Shown here in pieces: positions 7,434 to 14,613 of a stretch of DNA of 64,000 nt. This DNA is from Thermoleophilaceae bacterium. Lineage in GTDB: Bacteria; Actinomycetota; Thermoleophilia; Solirubrobacterales; JACPNS01. Numbering within the stretch: the stretch's first letter is position 1; each line of letters begins with the position of its first letter. The stretch spans positions 21,654-85,653 of the forward strand of contig JAEMSX010000006.1 of assembly GCA_016462645.1 (NCBI GenBank). Direction: 5' to 3'. The notes below the pieces were generated by a model. It did not search any database and was not told where the DNA came from. It saw only the letters and a list, made by a program, of their open reading frames with translations. The position numbers were made by a program, and so were the translations under genes.

Positions 7434-8507
7434 GTGAGCGTTGATGTCGGTCAAGACGAGGCTGCCCGAAGTTTCCGAACTCACGCGAATTACCTAGACG
7501 CGTTTGCAATGTGCTGTCGGACTCCTTACCGGGCGGATGCCTCGCCGTTCGGCCCTCGACTCCGCCAGGATTTGCCAGCTCTCGCGGTTGCGTGTTCGAA
7601 TGCTCCGACGGTCGGCCAGAACGTCGCAGGAAACGCGACCTTGGATCCTGACGCTGTGCAGCGCTCGTTGGCCAACGCCTGGGGAGCCGAACTGATGCTC
7701 GGCTTTGGGTCGCCGTTGGATCTCGAGGACGAGCTCGTGCGGCTGATGAACAATTGGGGAGTCGTGCAGACCTACTACAGCGTTTATCACGCATTTCAAG
7801 CGCTGCTCCTTGCGCAGCGTCGAGCGAGACCACAAAACCATCCCTCGACGCAGACTCAATTTGCCGCGCAGTGGACGGATAGGTCGCTCGACTTGCCACC
7901 CTTTTCTTCGGCGGTCGGACCGAACGGCTTCATCAATGACGGATTGGCACCCCGAAGTGTGGATCTAAACATTCAGTCCTGGACGACCTGCGAGCCCCTA
8001 ACCTGCTGGAGCTTGGTAGGTAAGGCCCTGCGGACGACGCGAGAAAAGAAGTTGTATGAAAGCGAACAAGCTTTTCGGCACCGCGCTCGAATTCAGATCA
8101 AGAAGGCATGGAACGCGAAGGAGAGGGAGCGGCTTTCGCAAAGCCGCAAACCGCGTGTACAGCCCTCCTTTCCACTGCCGAGAATGACCAAGGCGGAGCG
8201 CTTGGCCCACGAACAGAAGTTTCGTCAGTTCACATTGATCGACTACTTGTACCGACTGAGGATCAGGGCCAATTATCAGGACGCGCTCATGTTCACTGAT
8301 GGTCCGACATCTGCAGACGAGTCCGCACGCGTCCGCGCAAATTTGATCGCGTTAACCGCAAGCACGATGCTCGTTCACGAGATCCATATTGGAGCCCTGG
8401 TCGGGAAGCAGACCTTTATGCGCTGGATCGACGACTGGGTCGGTCGCAATGACCCGCAGGAACTGACGCTGGGTTTGCGCCGCGACATCTTGGACGCAAG
8501 TATCTAG
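7434..8507 (+). CDS. helical HEPN-like protein of unknown function
   Basis: The protein is about 357 residues long. GTG at 7434 is the likely start because AGGAG (7421-7425) lies 8 bp before it; the longer ORF would overlap the preceding gene. The segment NNWGVVQTYYSVYHAFQALLLAQ has the paired-helix look of HEPN domains (YYsmfHa.raLL). The C-terminal 100 residues are also helical (LIDYLYRLRIRANYQDALMF). The Rx4-6H ribonuclease motif was not clearly found. It probably works with the glycine-zipper protein encoded just upstream. Confidence 0.6.
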   Translation: MSVDVGQDEAARSFRTHANYLDAFAMCCRTPYRADASPFGPRLRQDLPALAVACSNAPTVGQNVAGNATLDPDAVQRSLANAWGAELMLGFGSPLDLEDELVRLMNNWGVVQTYYSVYHAFQALLLAQRRARPQNHPSTQTQFAAQWTDRSLDLPPFSSAVGPNGFINDGLAPRSVDLNIQSWTTCEPLTCWSLVGKALRTTREKKLYESEQAFRHRARIQIKKAWNAKERERLSQSRKPRVQPSFPLPRMTKAERLAHEQKFRQFTLIDYLYRLRIRANYQDALMFTDGPTSADESARVRANLIALTASTMLVHEIHIGALVGKQTFMRWIDDWVGRNDPQELTLGLRRDILDASI

Positions 8508-8782
8508 GTCGGCGGATGCCTGCGCGAAACGTCTTCGACATAAACCCGAGGTGCGAGCTCTGGCCACGCAGCTTGACGTAGTTTGGCGGACCGGACTGGC
8601 GGCGCTCGGAGTTCACGACGGCATCACTGAACATGGTTACGCGGGCTTCAAACCTTGAGCAAATTGTCCGTCCGCACGGAAGCCTAGATTTGAACGGTCG
8701 GCCTTGTATTTAAGGTGAAGTTGAGAGCGCCGCAGCGCAACGTAATTAGGTCAAAGGAGGTGCCGATGTCCGCCGTACCAAT

Positions 8783-8929
8783 ATGGACGTTTTCCTCGAA
8801 CACCTGCTGCGGCTGCCTTGGTGGCTCGCTCTCCCGCTCTTTCTGATCGCGTGCTTCCCGGCACTGGGAATTCGCTACATCGACTTCCTTGAGCGTCTGC
8901 GCGACTACCGCAAGCCGCCCAAGAAGTAG
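8783..8929 (+). CDS. 48-residue single-pass membrane protein
   Basis: This reading frame is too short for the ORF track. It gives MDVFLEHLLRLPWWLALPLF followed by a hydrophobic stretch and a basic tail (DYRKPPKK), the pattern of a type II or tail-in small membrane protein. A very strong ribosome-binding site, AAAGGAGGTG (8754-8763), lies 20 bp upstream. It is better spaced for ATG 8766, which opens a 26-codon frame overlapping this one. Translation may therefore be coupled, or the short frame may be a leader. The function is unknown; toxin-like or effector roles are possible. Confidence 0.45.
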   Translation: MDVFLEHLLRLPWWLALPLFLIACFPALGIRYIDFLERLRDYRKPPKK

Positions 8930-8988
8930 ACCTCACTACGTGCCGGGGAGCGCTGGGTCACGCGTCATCACGTCGACGATCGGACCGA

Positions 8989-9147
8989 TCACGAACTGAG
9001 GCGTCTCGAACTCTGAGGATTCCACCCTCCAGCGAGCTTGACCATCTCGTACATTGCAATCGCGGTCGCTATTCCGGCGACGATCGTCCAAAAGTCGATC
9101 ATGTCGAGGTTCGACAGGTCCGTAGAGGCGAGCAACGAGACAGTCAC
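8989..9147 (-). CDS. possible 52-residue membrane protein downstream of the serine recombinase
   Basis: The frame begins with a GTG at 9147, three bases after the recombinase stop codon, and can also start at ATG 9102. It encodes MIDFWTIVAGIATAIAMYEM followed by a short polar tail, a single hydrophobic helix. Its tight spacing to the recombinase suggests translational coupling. No family is recognised and the evidence is limited to hydrophobicity and position. Confidence 0.3.
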   Translation of the reverse strand: MTVSLLASTDLSNLDMIDFWTIVAGIATAIAMYEMVKLAGGWNPQSSRRLSS

Positions 9148-9149
9148 GC

Positions 9150-9770
9150 TCAAGTTGCAGGTTTGACGGAAGCTGATTTCGGCTTTTCTCGAAGCGCGCG
9201 GTAGACCGTTGCGCGCGAGACGCCGATTGTCGATGCAATGTCATCGACGGTGTGTTCGCTGCTGCCGTCAGCATTCTTGGCCGCGAGCATCGACTTCGCC
9301 ATCTCCAGTTTCTTTGGCGTCATTACCGTAGGACGCCCACCGATCCTTCCGCGACTTCGTGCGGCGGCGAGTCCCGCCGAGGTCCGTTCTCGAATGAGGT
9401 CACGCTCGAACTCGGCCAGAGCGCCGAACAGGTGGAAAGTGAGCTTCCCGGTCGGAGACGTTGTGTCGATGGATTCATGCAGCGAGCAAAAGCCGATCTC
9501 GCGCTCGGCGAGATCTTCGACGATCCTCACCAGATCCTTCAACGATCTTCCGAGTCGATCGAGCCGCCACACAACGAGGGTGTCGCCGGCGCGAAGATGA
9601 TCGAGCGCCTTCGCAAGTTCGGGTCTTGTTGCAAGCGAACCCGACGCGCGGTCTTCGAAGATTCGAGAGCAGCCAGCTTCGTTCAGCGCATCAAGTTGGA
9701 GTGCCGGATCCTGATCGAGCGTCGAAACACGGGCGTACCCGATCGAATGTCCTCTTGACTCCGCGATCAT
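9150..9770 (-). CDS. serine recombinase (resolvase/invertase family)
   Basis: The 206-residue length is typical of small resolvases and invertases. The N-terminal catalytic domain has YARVSTLDQ with the nucleophilic Ser16, then VVWRLDRLGRS and ALAEFERDLIRERT with the conserved arginines. The C-terminal helix-turn-helix is TVDDIASTIGVSRATVYRAL. It sits alone in the middle of the cargo, divergent from the DUF5677-like gene, with a 28-bp res-like palindrome just upstream. In Tn5053-like elements such an enzyme resolves cointegrates. Here a TnsA-like nuclease should make that unnecessary, so it may be cargo or a relic. Confidence 0.9.
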   Translation of the reverse strand: MIAESRGHSIGYARVSTLDQDPALQLDALNEAGCSRIFEDRASGSLATRPELAKALDHLRAGDTLVVWRLDRLGRSLKDLVRIVEDLAEREIGFCSLHESIDTTSPTGKLTFHLFGALAEFERDLIRERTSAGLAAARSRGRIGGRPTVMTPKKLEMAKSMLAAKNADGSSEHTVDDIASTIGVSRATVYRALREKPKSASVKPAT

Positions 9771-9783
9771 TCGACTCTACAGA

Positions 9784-9811
9784 TCAAAACAGTCGCAGCC
9801 TGCCGTTTTGA
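9784..9811. promoter_or_regulatory. 28-bp res-like palindrome upstream of the serine recombinase
   Basis: TCAAAAC and GTTTTGA face each other across 14 bp, giving 28 bp in all, the usual size of a resolvase crossover subsite. It starts 14 bp before the recombinase start codon, so binding there could also autoregulate the gene. Only the outer arms are symmetric. Confidence 0.4.
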
Positions 9812-9948
9812 GACTTTGATTCCGCACACGGCTTAAGACACATGCGTTTGCGATTAGAACCCGCAGAGAGGCGGCTGGCTCACAAACGACCGTTTTTGCG
9901 ATGCACGAACACGGGCTTTCAATCTGCCGGCAGCCATAGCCTGACTCG

Positions 9949-10644
9949 ATGAGCAACGGTGAAGAACTCGGCTGGTCAGAAGACGACTACGAGGAGGAGC
10001 TTCGAACCTCCTTCTTCAGTGACTGCCCGGAGCGCGCCCTCGTCTCGCTTGCGACGAGTTTCGCTCGCTCCTTGATCGAGGACAGCCCCATCTTCGAGGT
10101 GCCCGGGCCAGAACCCGAGGCGCAGAAGACGCACCTCTTGCTGGCGGCGCAGCTCACGTCCACGAGGATGCTGCGCGCCGCCCGCGCGGCGACGGCATCG
10201 CTGTCGATCGGCTACGAACCTGAGGCACGGGCGCTGATTCGCATCATGGTCGAGCTCGCCCCCCACGCGGAGTACTGGCAGACCGATCCGACCGGCGAGT
10301 TGGCGCGCGAGTGGCTTGACGGCAAACATGAATACGGCGTCACGAAGAAGGTTGCGGAAATTCTCGACCGAGGGATCTACAAGGAGCTCTGCATCGACGC
10401 GCACGGCGATCCGCGATCGCTCTTCGCGCTGATGGATCCCAACGACTTCACGATCAGCATGGGGCCAGATCGCACGATGAACTCGCGCACCTACCTGCTC
10501 GTGATCACCGACGCCGTAGTCGAATCGTCACGACTCCTTGCCCGTCAGTTCAATTCGGATTCCGAAAAGCACTTCGCGCTCCTAGATGAAGAGCGAGCGA
10601 AAGCCTGGAAGCAACTTCGAGAAGAGCGCGAGACGTCACGGTGA
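9949..10644 (+). CDS. DUF5677-like helical protein
   Basis: The 231-residue protein appears almost entirely alpha-helical. The core STRMLRAARAATASLSIGY then EARALIRIMVELAPHAEYW resembles the DUF5677 pattern, in which a helical hairpin is followed by (a)L.RslfEl. This places it near HEPN-like proteins. It overlaps the next gene by 4 bp (GTGA), so the two are translated together and probably form a complex. The context is transposon cargo beside a serine recombinase. A defence role is possible but unproven. Confidence 0.65.
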   Translation: MSNGEELGWSEDDYEEELRTSFFSDCPERALVSLATSFARSLIEDSPIFEVPGPEPEAQKTHLLLAAQLTSTRMLRAARAATASLSIGYEPEARALIRIMVELAPHAEYWQTDPTGELAREWLDGKHEYGVTKKVAEILDRGIYKELCIDAHGDPRSLFALMDPNDFTISMGPDRTMNSRTYLLVITDAVVESSRLLARQFNSDSEKHFALLDEERAKAWKQLREERETSR

Positions 10645-11393
10645 GCGACGACGTTCCACCCGGCAGCGCGGCTCCTGATTGGCCGATCGAGCGATGGATC
10701 GCGCTAATCAAAGGTCTCGAGGACGCGTCGCGGCTCATCGATCTCGGCATGACCGAGCTTCACAGCCTGGACGGCGCCAACGATTTCAACCACGGGATTC
10801 TCCACCTTCTCTCCCACGGTTTCGAGCGACTCGTGAAATACACGCTGTTTCTCGCCCTGCTCAATCGCGAAGGCGTCGCGCCTGACGCTGCGTACATGAA
10901 GGGGCTGGGCCATGACGTGAGCAGGGCTTTGGAAGCGCTGCTCGATGTCGTCTCCAACGAACCCAAATATGCGGATCGGCCTGCCGCGGCCGAGGACATC
11001 GCGTTCATGCGTGACGATCCCGACCTAAAGAGGCTGATCGCGCTGTACTCGAGGTTTGGCAAGCTCGATCGATACTTCGACCTAAACGTTTTGATCGATC
11101 CGACGGTTGCGACGTCGATTATGGATCCCGCCGCGGAGTGGCGAGAAATCGAGAACGACTTCTTCGATCGAATCCCGGGGGGACTGGAAGCGCTCGCTTC
11201 GGATCCGACCGCCCTCGCTCGCCTGATGCCGATTGTGACCGGCGAGATCGCCGCCGTGCTCGATCGCTTCCATCGCTGCCTTGCTCGCATGTGGTTCTGG
11301 GGTGCGGTCGGGGAAGACGGCCCGAGCAGCGCAACAAGTGCGCTGTCATTCATCAACTATTTGAACGACGACGAGCTGGGTACGCCCCGCTAA
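10641..11393 (+). CDS. HEPN-like partner of the DUF5677-like protein
   Basis: The 250-residue helical protein starts at the GTG inside the stop region of the preceding gene. The segment HLLSHGFERLVKYTLFLALL followed by KGLGHDVSRALEALL has the layout of HEPN proteins, where the second helix is followed by a GHd motif. A clear Rx4-6H catalytic motif is not seen, so ribonuclease activity cannot be claimed. It is the last cargo operon before the transposition genes. Confidence 0.6.
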   Translation: MSDDVPPGSAAPDWPIERWIALIKGLEDASRLIDLGMTELHSLDGANDFNHGILHLLSHGFERLVKYTLFLALLNREGVAPDAAYMKGLGHDVSRALEALLDVVSNEPKYADRPAAAEDIAFMRDDPDLKRLIALYSRFGKLDRYFDLNVLIDPTVATSIMDPAAEWREIENDFFDRIPGGLEALASDPTALARLMPIVTGEIAAVLDRFHRCLARMWFWGAVGEDGPSSATSALSFINYLNDDELGTPR

Positions 11394-11479
11394 CCAGCGT
11401 CGGTATGGACGCAGTTGTCGGCGGCTTCCAATTTGCTTCGTGGCGCGCGCAATCCGCGTTTCACTGGACGTTTTGGAGG

Positions 11480-11495
11480 CAAGTTTTCAGTTAGT
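11480..11495 (+). promoter_or_regulatory. operator-like repeat, copy 1
   Basis: CAAGTTTTCAGTTAGT differs at one base from the copy at 11882-11897. It lies 11 bp before the start codon of the 85-residue protein. Two near-identical 16-mers in front of two genes of the element suggest a shared operator, perhaps for the XRE-type protein encoded at 15794. Confidence 0.45.
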
Positions 11496-11505
11496 TTGGC
11501 GCGCA

Positions 11506-11763
11506 ATGGCTGAACTTGTATCCGCACCGCCTCCAAAGACCCGTAAGCGCAAGTACCCGTACGAGGCGTGGTTTGTCGGGGGTTGGGTCAAGCTAACTCA
11601 GGGCGTGGACTTCGACATCGAAGCCGCCTCTATGAGCAACAACATTCTCTCTTTTGCGCGCAGAAACGGTCTAGAAGCCAGCGTTCAGGTTCATCGCGAA
11701 CCGCGCCTTCCCGGCAACCCCCAGGCGTACGTCTACGTCTGCGGCGACCCGATCCAGGCCTGA
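11506..11763 (+). CDS. 85-residue phage-like small protein
   Basis: ATG 11506 is favoured because the recognisable part begins shortly after it; the in-frame GTG at 11440 would add 22 residues. The pattern YEAWFVGGWVKLTQGVDFD followed by SFARRNGLEASVQV resembles small proteins common in actinobacteriophages and integrative elements, recognised from memory (W(f)dG....L..GvDF......f...ar..G....t.v). The role is unknown. It carries the same upstream repeat as the TnsA-like gene and may therefore belong to the element's core functions. Confidence 0.6.
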   Translation: MAELVSAPPPKTRKRKYPYEAWFVGGWVKLTQGVDFDIEAASMSNNILSFARRNGLEASVQVHREPRLPGNPQAYVYVCGDPIQA

Positions 11764-11881
11764 ATCCCCGTCATAAGCACTGCCGTTCGCCGGCATAAAA
11801 ACGCGTTTCAATCGCGGGAATAATGTCCAGCGTTCGCTGATTGATTGCGTCGCAAGCGTGCGTGCGGAACGTGCGCTCGGA

Positions 11882-11897
11882 CAACTTTTCAGTTAGT
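11882..11897 (+). promoter_or_regulatory. operator-like repeat, copy 2
   Basis: CAACTTTTCAGTTAGT is the second copy of the 16-mer at 11480-11495 (15 of 16 identical). It ends 9 bp before GTG 11907, the proposed start of the TnsA-like gene, so it could control the five-gene transposition operon. Confidence 0.45.
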
Positions 11898-11906
11898 GAT
11901 GGCTCC

Positions 11907-12428
11907 GTGTCGAACGTCTCTCATGACGAACGTGCCCGATCGCGCGCCCAGCTTCAACCGGTCAATGTGGGTCGACTGATGCACGCCGTCGCGGTGCTGC
12001 ACCTGGAGCGGGGGAGGCCATTCGAGGTCAGGGTTCTTCGAGAAACCGTCGACGCGCTCATCCTGCCCAAGACCTCAAGAACTCATACGCAGTCCTTACG
12101 TCAGCGTGTCATTACCGCCCTGATGGTCTATCGCCATGAACTCGTGCCGCCGGGATGGCATTTTGTTTCCGGCGAGCAAGTGGTCAGCGACGTCAAGCTC
12201 GATCTGCTGTGGGCAACTGGCGAGGGCGGCCTCGTGGCCGATGAGCTCAAGAGTGGAAGCTGGCCGCTCGCCGATTTCGATGCTGCCTCGCGCCAGTGCG
12301 CAAGCCAATGCGTGGCTGGGCGAGAAGTCTTCGGCAACGCGTTTCAAATGGTGCGTCTGGTTCTGCCGGCGCCTCGAATCGTTGGCGAGGTCATGCCTGG
12401 GAGTGGGGGAGAGATCCGGTGGCGTTGA
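11907..12428 (+). CDS. tnsA: TnsA-like transposon endonuclease
   Basis: The protein is about 173 residues long from GTG 11907; a TTG at 11841 would add 22 residues. The core SDVKLDLLWATGEGGLVADE then LKSG supplies the D...E-x-K triad of PD-(D/E)xK nucleases in the compact form typical of TnsA. A preceding helical part (TQSLRQRVITALMVYRHEL) would hold the first acidic residue. TnsA cuts the 5' strands at transposon ends while TnsB cuts the 3' strands, giving cut-and-paste movement. It overlaps the transposase gene by 10 bp and heads a five-gene coupled operon. Confidence 0.75.
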   Translation: MSNVSHDERARSRAQLQPVNVGRLMHAVAVLHLERGRPFEVRVLRETVDALILPKTSRTHTQSLRQRVITALMVYRHELVPPGWHFVSGEQVVSDVKLDLLWATGEGGLVADELKSGSWPLADFDAASRQCASQCVAGREVFGNAFQMVRLVLPAPRIVGEVMPGSGGEIRWR

Positions 12429-13861
12429 CGAGCTACGAAGAGCGGCAGGCCGTTCTTCAGAACCTCTTGTTGCGCAAGGAGCACTTCGGCGGCCTGACGG
12501 GGCCGGAAGTCCGAACGGCGGCCTCCGCGTGCGGCGTCGCGGAATCGACCGTCTACCGGTGGGTCCGCGCTGGACGCACGTCTCTTCGTGAGTATCGCCG
12601 GCACACACTCACGGAAGCGGAAGGCACTGCGTTCTTCGCGGCCCGCGGGGATGTGGCCGCGGCGCACCGGAGCCTCCTTGCGACCGCTGGCGAGAACCCT
12701 CCGAGTCTTTCCACCTACCGGCGCGCCGTGATGCGCGAATTCGATGCCCCGACTCGAAACGCCGCAAAACGCGGTCTTCCGGGGCGAGACCAGAAGCGGA
12801 TTGTTCTCCGGCAGCCAGCCAAGAATCGAAATGAACGCTGGGAGGGCGACCATAAGGCGATGGACCTCCACGTTATTGCGCCCGGATTCTCTAACCCCGT
12901 GCGGCCTTGGATCACATGGCTCATCGACGTGGGCACGCGTGCGGTGGTGGGGTGGAGCATCTCGGCCGGAGACCCCCACCGGGGCGCGGTGCTCGCAGCG
13001 ATACGCAGCGGCGTCGAGAGAGACGGAGAAAAGCCGTTCTACGGCGTGCCTGGTGAATTGGTCTGGGACAACGGAAACGAGTTCACTGCGAACGCCGTCA
13101 CCGAGGCGGCGGCGATGCTCGGAAGCGTCGCAGCGCCAACCCAGGCGTACTCGCCCGAAAAGAAGCCGTTCATCGAAGCCGTGAACGGGACGTTGATCAA
13201 GCAGCTTCTGAGCAAGCTCCCTCACTACACCGAAGGTCCGCAGCGTAAGGACGGCTCCCTCGAAGATGGCGCCGACAGAATGCTCACGCTTGGGGAGCTA
13301 GCGCACCTAGTCGATCAGTGGGTCTGGCACTACAACAATGAACGCCCGCACCGTGGCCTCGGCGGAAGGACGCCAGCCGAGCAATGGGCATCAGACACCA
13401 CCCCGATCCGCGAGGTCAGCGCCGAGACGGCGCGACTGTTCACGCTAGATCGCGTGCGCCGAGTGGTGCGAAGGGATGGCGGCATCCACGTTGAGTCGAT
13501 CGCCTACATCGCTCCGGAGCTCTTTGGCTACGAAGGGGAGAAAGTCGAGGTCGGCCGCATTCCCTACGACGTCACCAAGATCGAGGTCTTTCATGACGGC
13601 CGTTGGCTCTGCACCGCGACGCCAACCGTTCAGGTTGGTCCTGAACAAGCGCGAAAACTTGCCGAGGCGAGAAAGAAGCAGGACGCACGACTGCTCCGAG
13701 AGAGGCGCAAGCTCGCAAAGCTCGGCCGCATACGCATCGGGACGATTACGAGTGACGCGCTCGATCCTCGAATCCTGCCCCCGGCAGCCAGCGAGGCAGC
13801 AGCAAATGCATCGGGCGACGACCTTTTCGGCTTTGGCGACAGGATCGGCGGCGTTCGATGA
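12419..13861 (+). CDS. tnsB: TnsB-like DDE transposase (Mu/Rve type)
   Basis: The protein is about 480 residues long. GTG 12419 is chosen because GGGGGAGAG lies just upstream and the longer ORF runs through the TnsA-like gene. An N-terminal helix-turn-helix (CGVAESTVYRWVRAG) precedes the retroviral-integrase core. Its catalytic triad can be read as D144 (WEGDHKAMDL), D217 (LVWDNGNEF) and E253 (PFIEAVNGTL). A Mu-type C-terminal beta domain follows (YIAPELFGYEGEKVEV). The basic tail (RKKQDARLLRERRKLAKL) probably contacts the ATPase. The protein should bind the repeats at both ends and join 3' ends to target DNA. Confidence 0.9.
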   Translation: MALTSYEERQAVLQNLLLRKEHFGGLTGPEVRTAASACGVAESTVYRWVRAGRTSLREYRRHTLTEAEGTAFFAARGDVAAAHRSLLATAGENPPSLSTYRRAVMREFDAPTRNAAKRGLPGRDQKRIVLRQPAKNRNERWEGDHKAMDLHVIAPGFSNPVRPWITWLIDVGTRAVVGWSISAGDPHRGAVLAAIRSGVERDGEKPFYGVPGELVWDNGNEFTANAVTEAAAMLGSVAAPTQAYSPEKKPFIEAVNGTLIKQLLSKLPHYTEGPQRKDGSLEDGADRMLTLGELAHLVDQWVWHYNNERPHRGLGGRTPAEQWASDTTPIREVSAETARLFTLDRVRRVVRRDGGIHVESIAYIAPELFGYEGEKVEVGRIPYDVTKIEVFHDGRWLCTATPTVQVGPEQARKLAEARKKQDARLLRERRKLAKLGRIRIGTITSDALDPRILPPAASEAAANASGDDLFGFGDRIGGVR

Positions 13862-14613
13862 CCGCGGTGAACTCGTTCGCGCCAAGGCACTTCAATGGTC
13901 TCGAAGACGCCCGCACGATTACGACGCATCAGTTTCTGGTCACGGAGATGGCGGTGGAGGACTGCATTCACCGTCAAGCGATTGGCCTCTTCACCGGGGG
14001 AGCGGGCACCGGGAAAACGTTCGCGGTTGAGTCGGCAACCGCCGAACTTGACTTGCCGGTCGTTCGAACGCTTTTTGGCTCGAAGGCAACACCGCGCGAG
14101 GTCGCGCGCCAGATCCTTTGCGAGCTCGGGGAGCCTCCGGCGCGAGGAAGTTATTACGACCTCGCCGATGAGGTGGTCAGATGCTTGGTAGACCCGCACG
14201 TGGTGGTGATCGACGAAGCGCAGCATCTCAACCAGGACTGCACGTTCTTCATCCGGCACCTGATCGACCGCGAGGACACGCAGGTGACGATCCTGCTCGT
14301 CGGGGCCGAGGGCCTGATCACAAAAGTGAGAAAGGACCCGACTCTCGACAGCCGGATCTACCGTCGCGTCGGCTTTGCAGAAATGTCCGAGGAAGAACTC
14401 CTCGGAGTGTTGCCGAACTACCACCCGATCTATAGAGGTGTGAGCCGAGCACTGCTTGAGGATTTGATCGATCGCTGCGAGGTGGTGAAGCACCGTGTGC
14501 TTGCCGTGTTCACTCTCACAGCTGCAGACCTCTTGGCCCGCGAGGAGCGCGAATCGATCGACAAAAACACGCTCGATAAGAGTTTGGCCCTGATTTCTGG
14601 CGGGCTTACGTGA
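13858..14613 (+). CDS. tnsC: TnsC/TniB-like AAA+ ATPase
   Basis: The 251-residue AAA+ protein has Walker A GGAGTGKT (residues 47-54) and Walker B HVVVIDEAQ (about 114-122). A sensor region (TILLVGAEGLITKVRKDPTL) and an arginine-rich helix (DSRIYRRVGF) follow. Short ATPases of this kind form target-DNA filaments that recruit TnsB and receive the target signal. The start overlaps the transposase stop (ATGA). The protein lacks the extra N-terminal part of canonical TnsC and is closer in size to TniB/IstB-like regulators. Confidence 0.88.
   Translation: MTAVNSFAPRHFNGLEDARTITTHQFLVTEMAVEDCIHRQAIGLFTGGAGTGKTFAVESATAELDLPVVRTLFGSKATPREVARQILCELGEPPARGSYYDLADEVVRCLVDPHVVVIDEAQHLNQDCTFFIRHLIDREDTQVTILLVGAEGLITKVRKDPTLDSRIYRRVGFAEMSEEELLGVLPNYHPIYRGVSRALLEDLIDRCEVVKHRVLAVFTLTAADLLAREERESIDKNTLDKSLALISGGLT

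Noticed and set aside
12344-13225. A long minus-strand ORF of 293 codons.
   Set aside because: It is a shadow of the transposase gene; its sequence is Arg-rich without domains.
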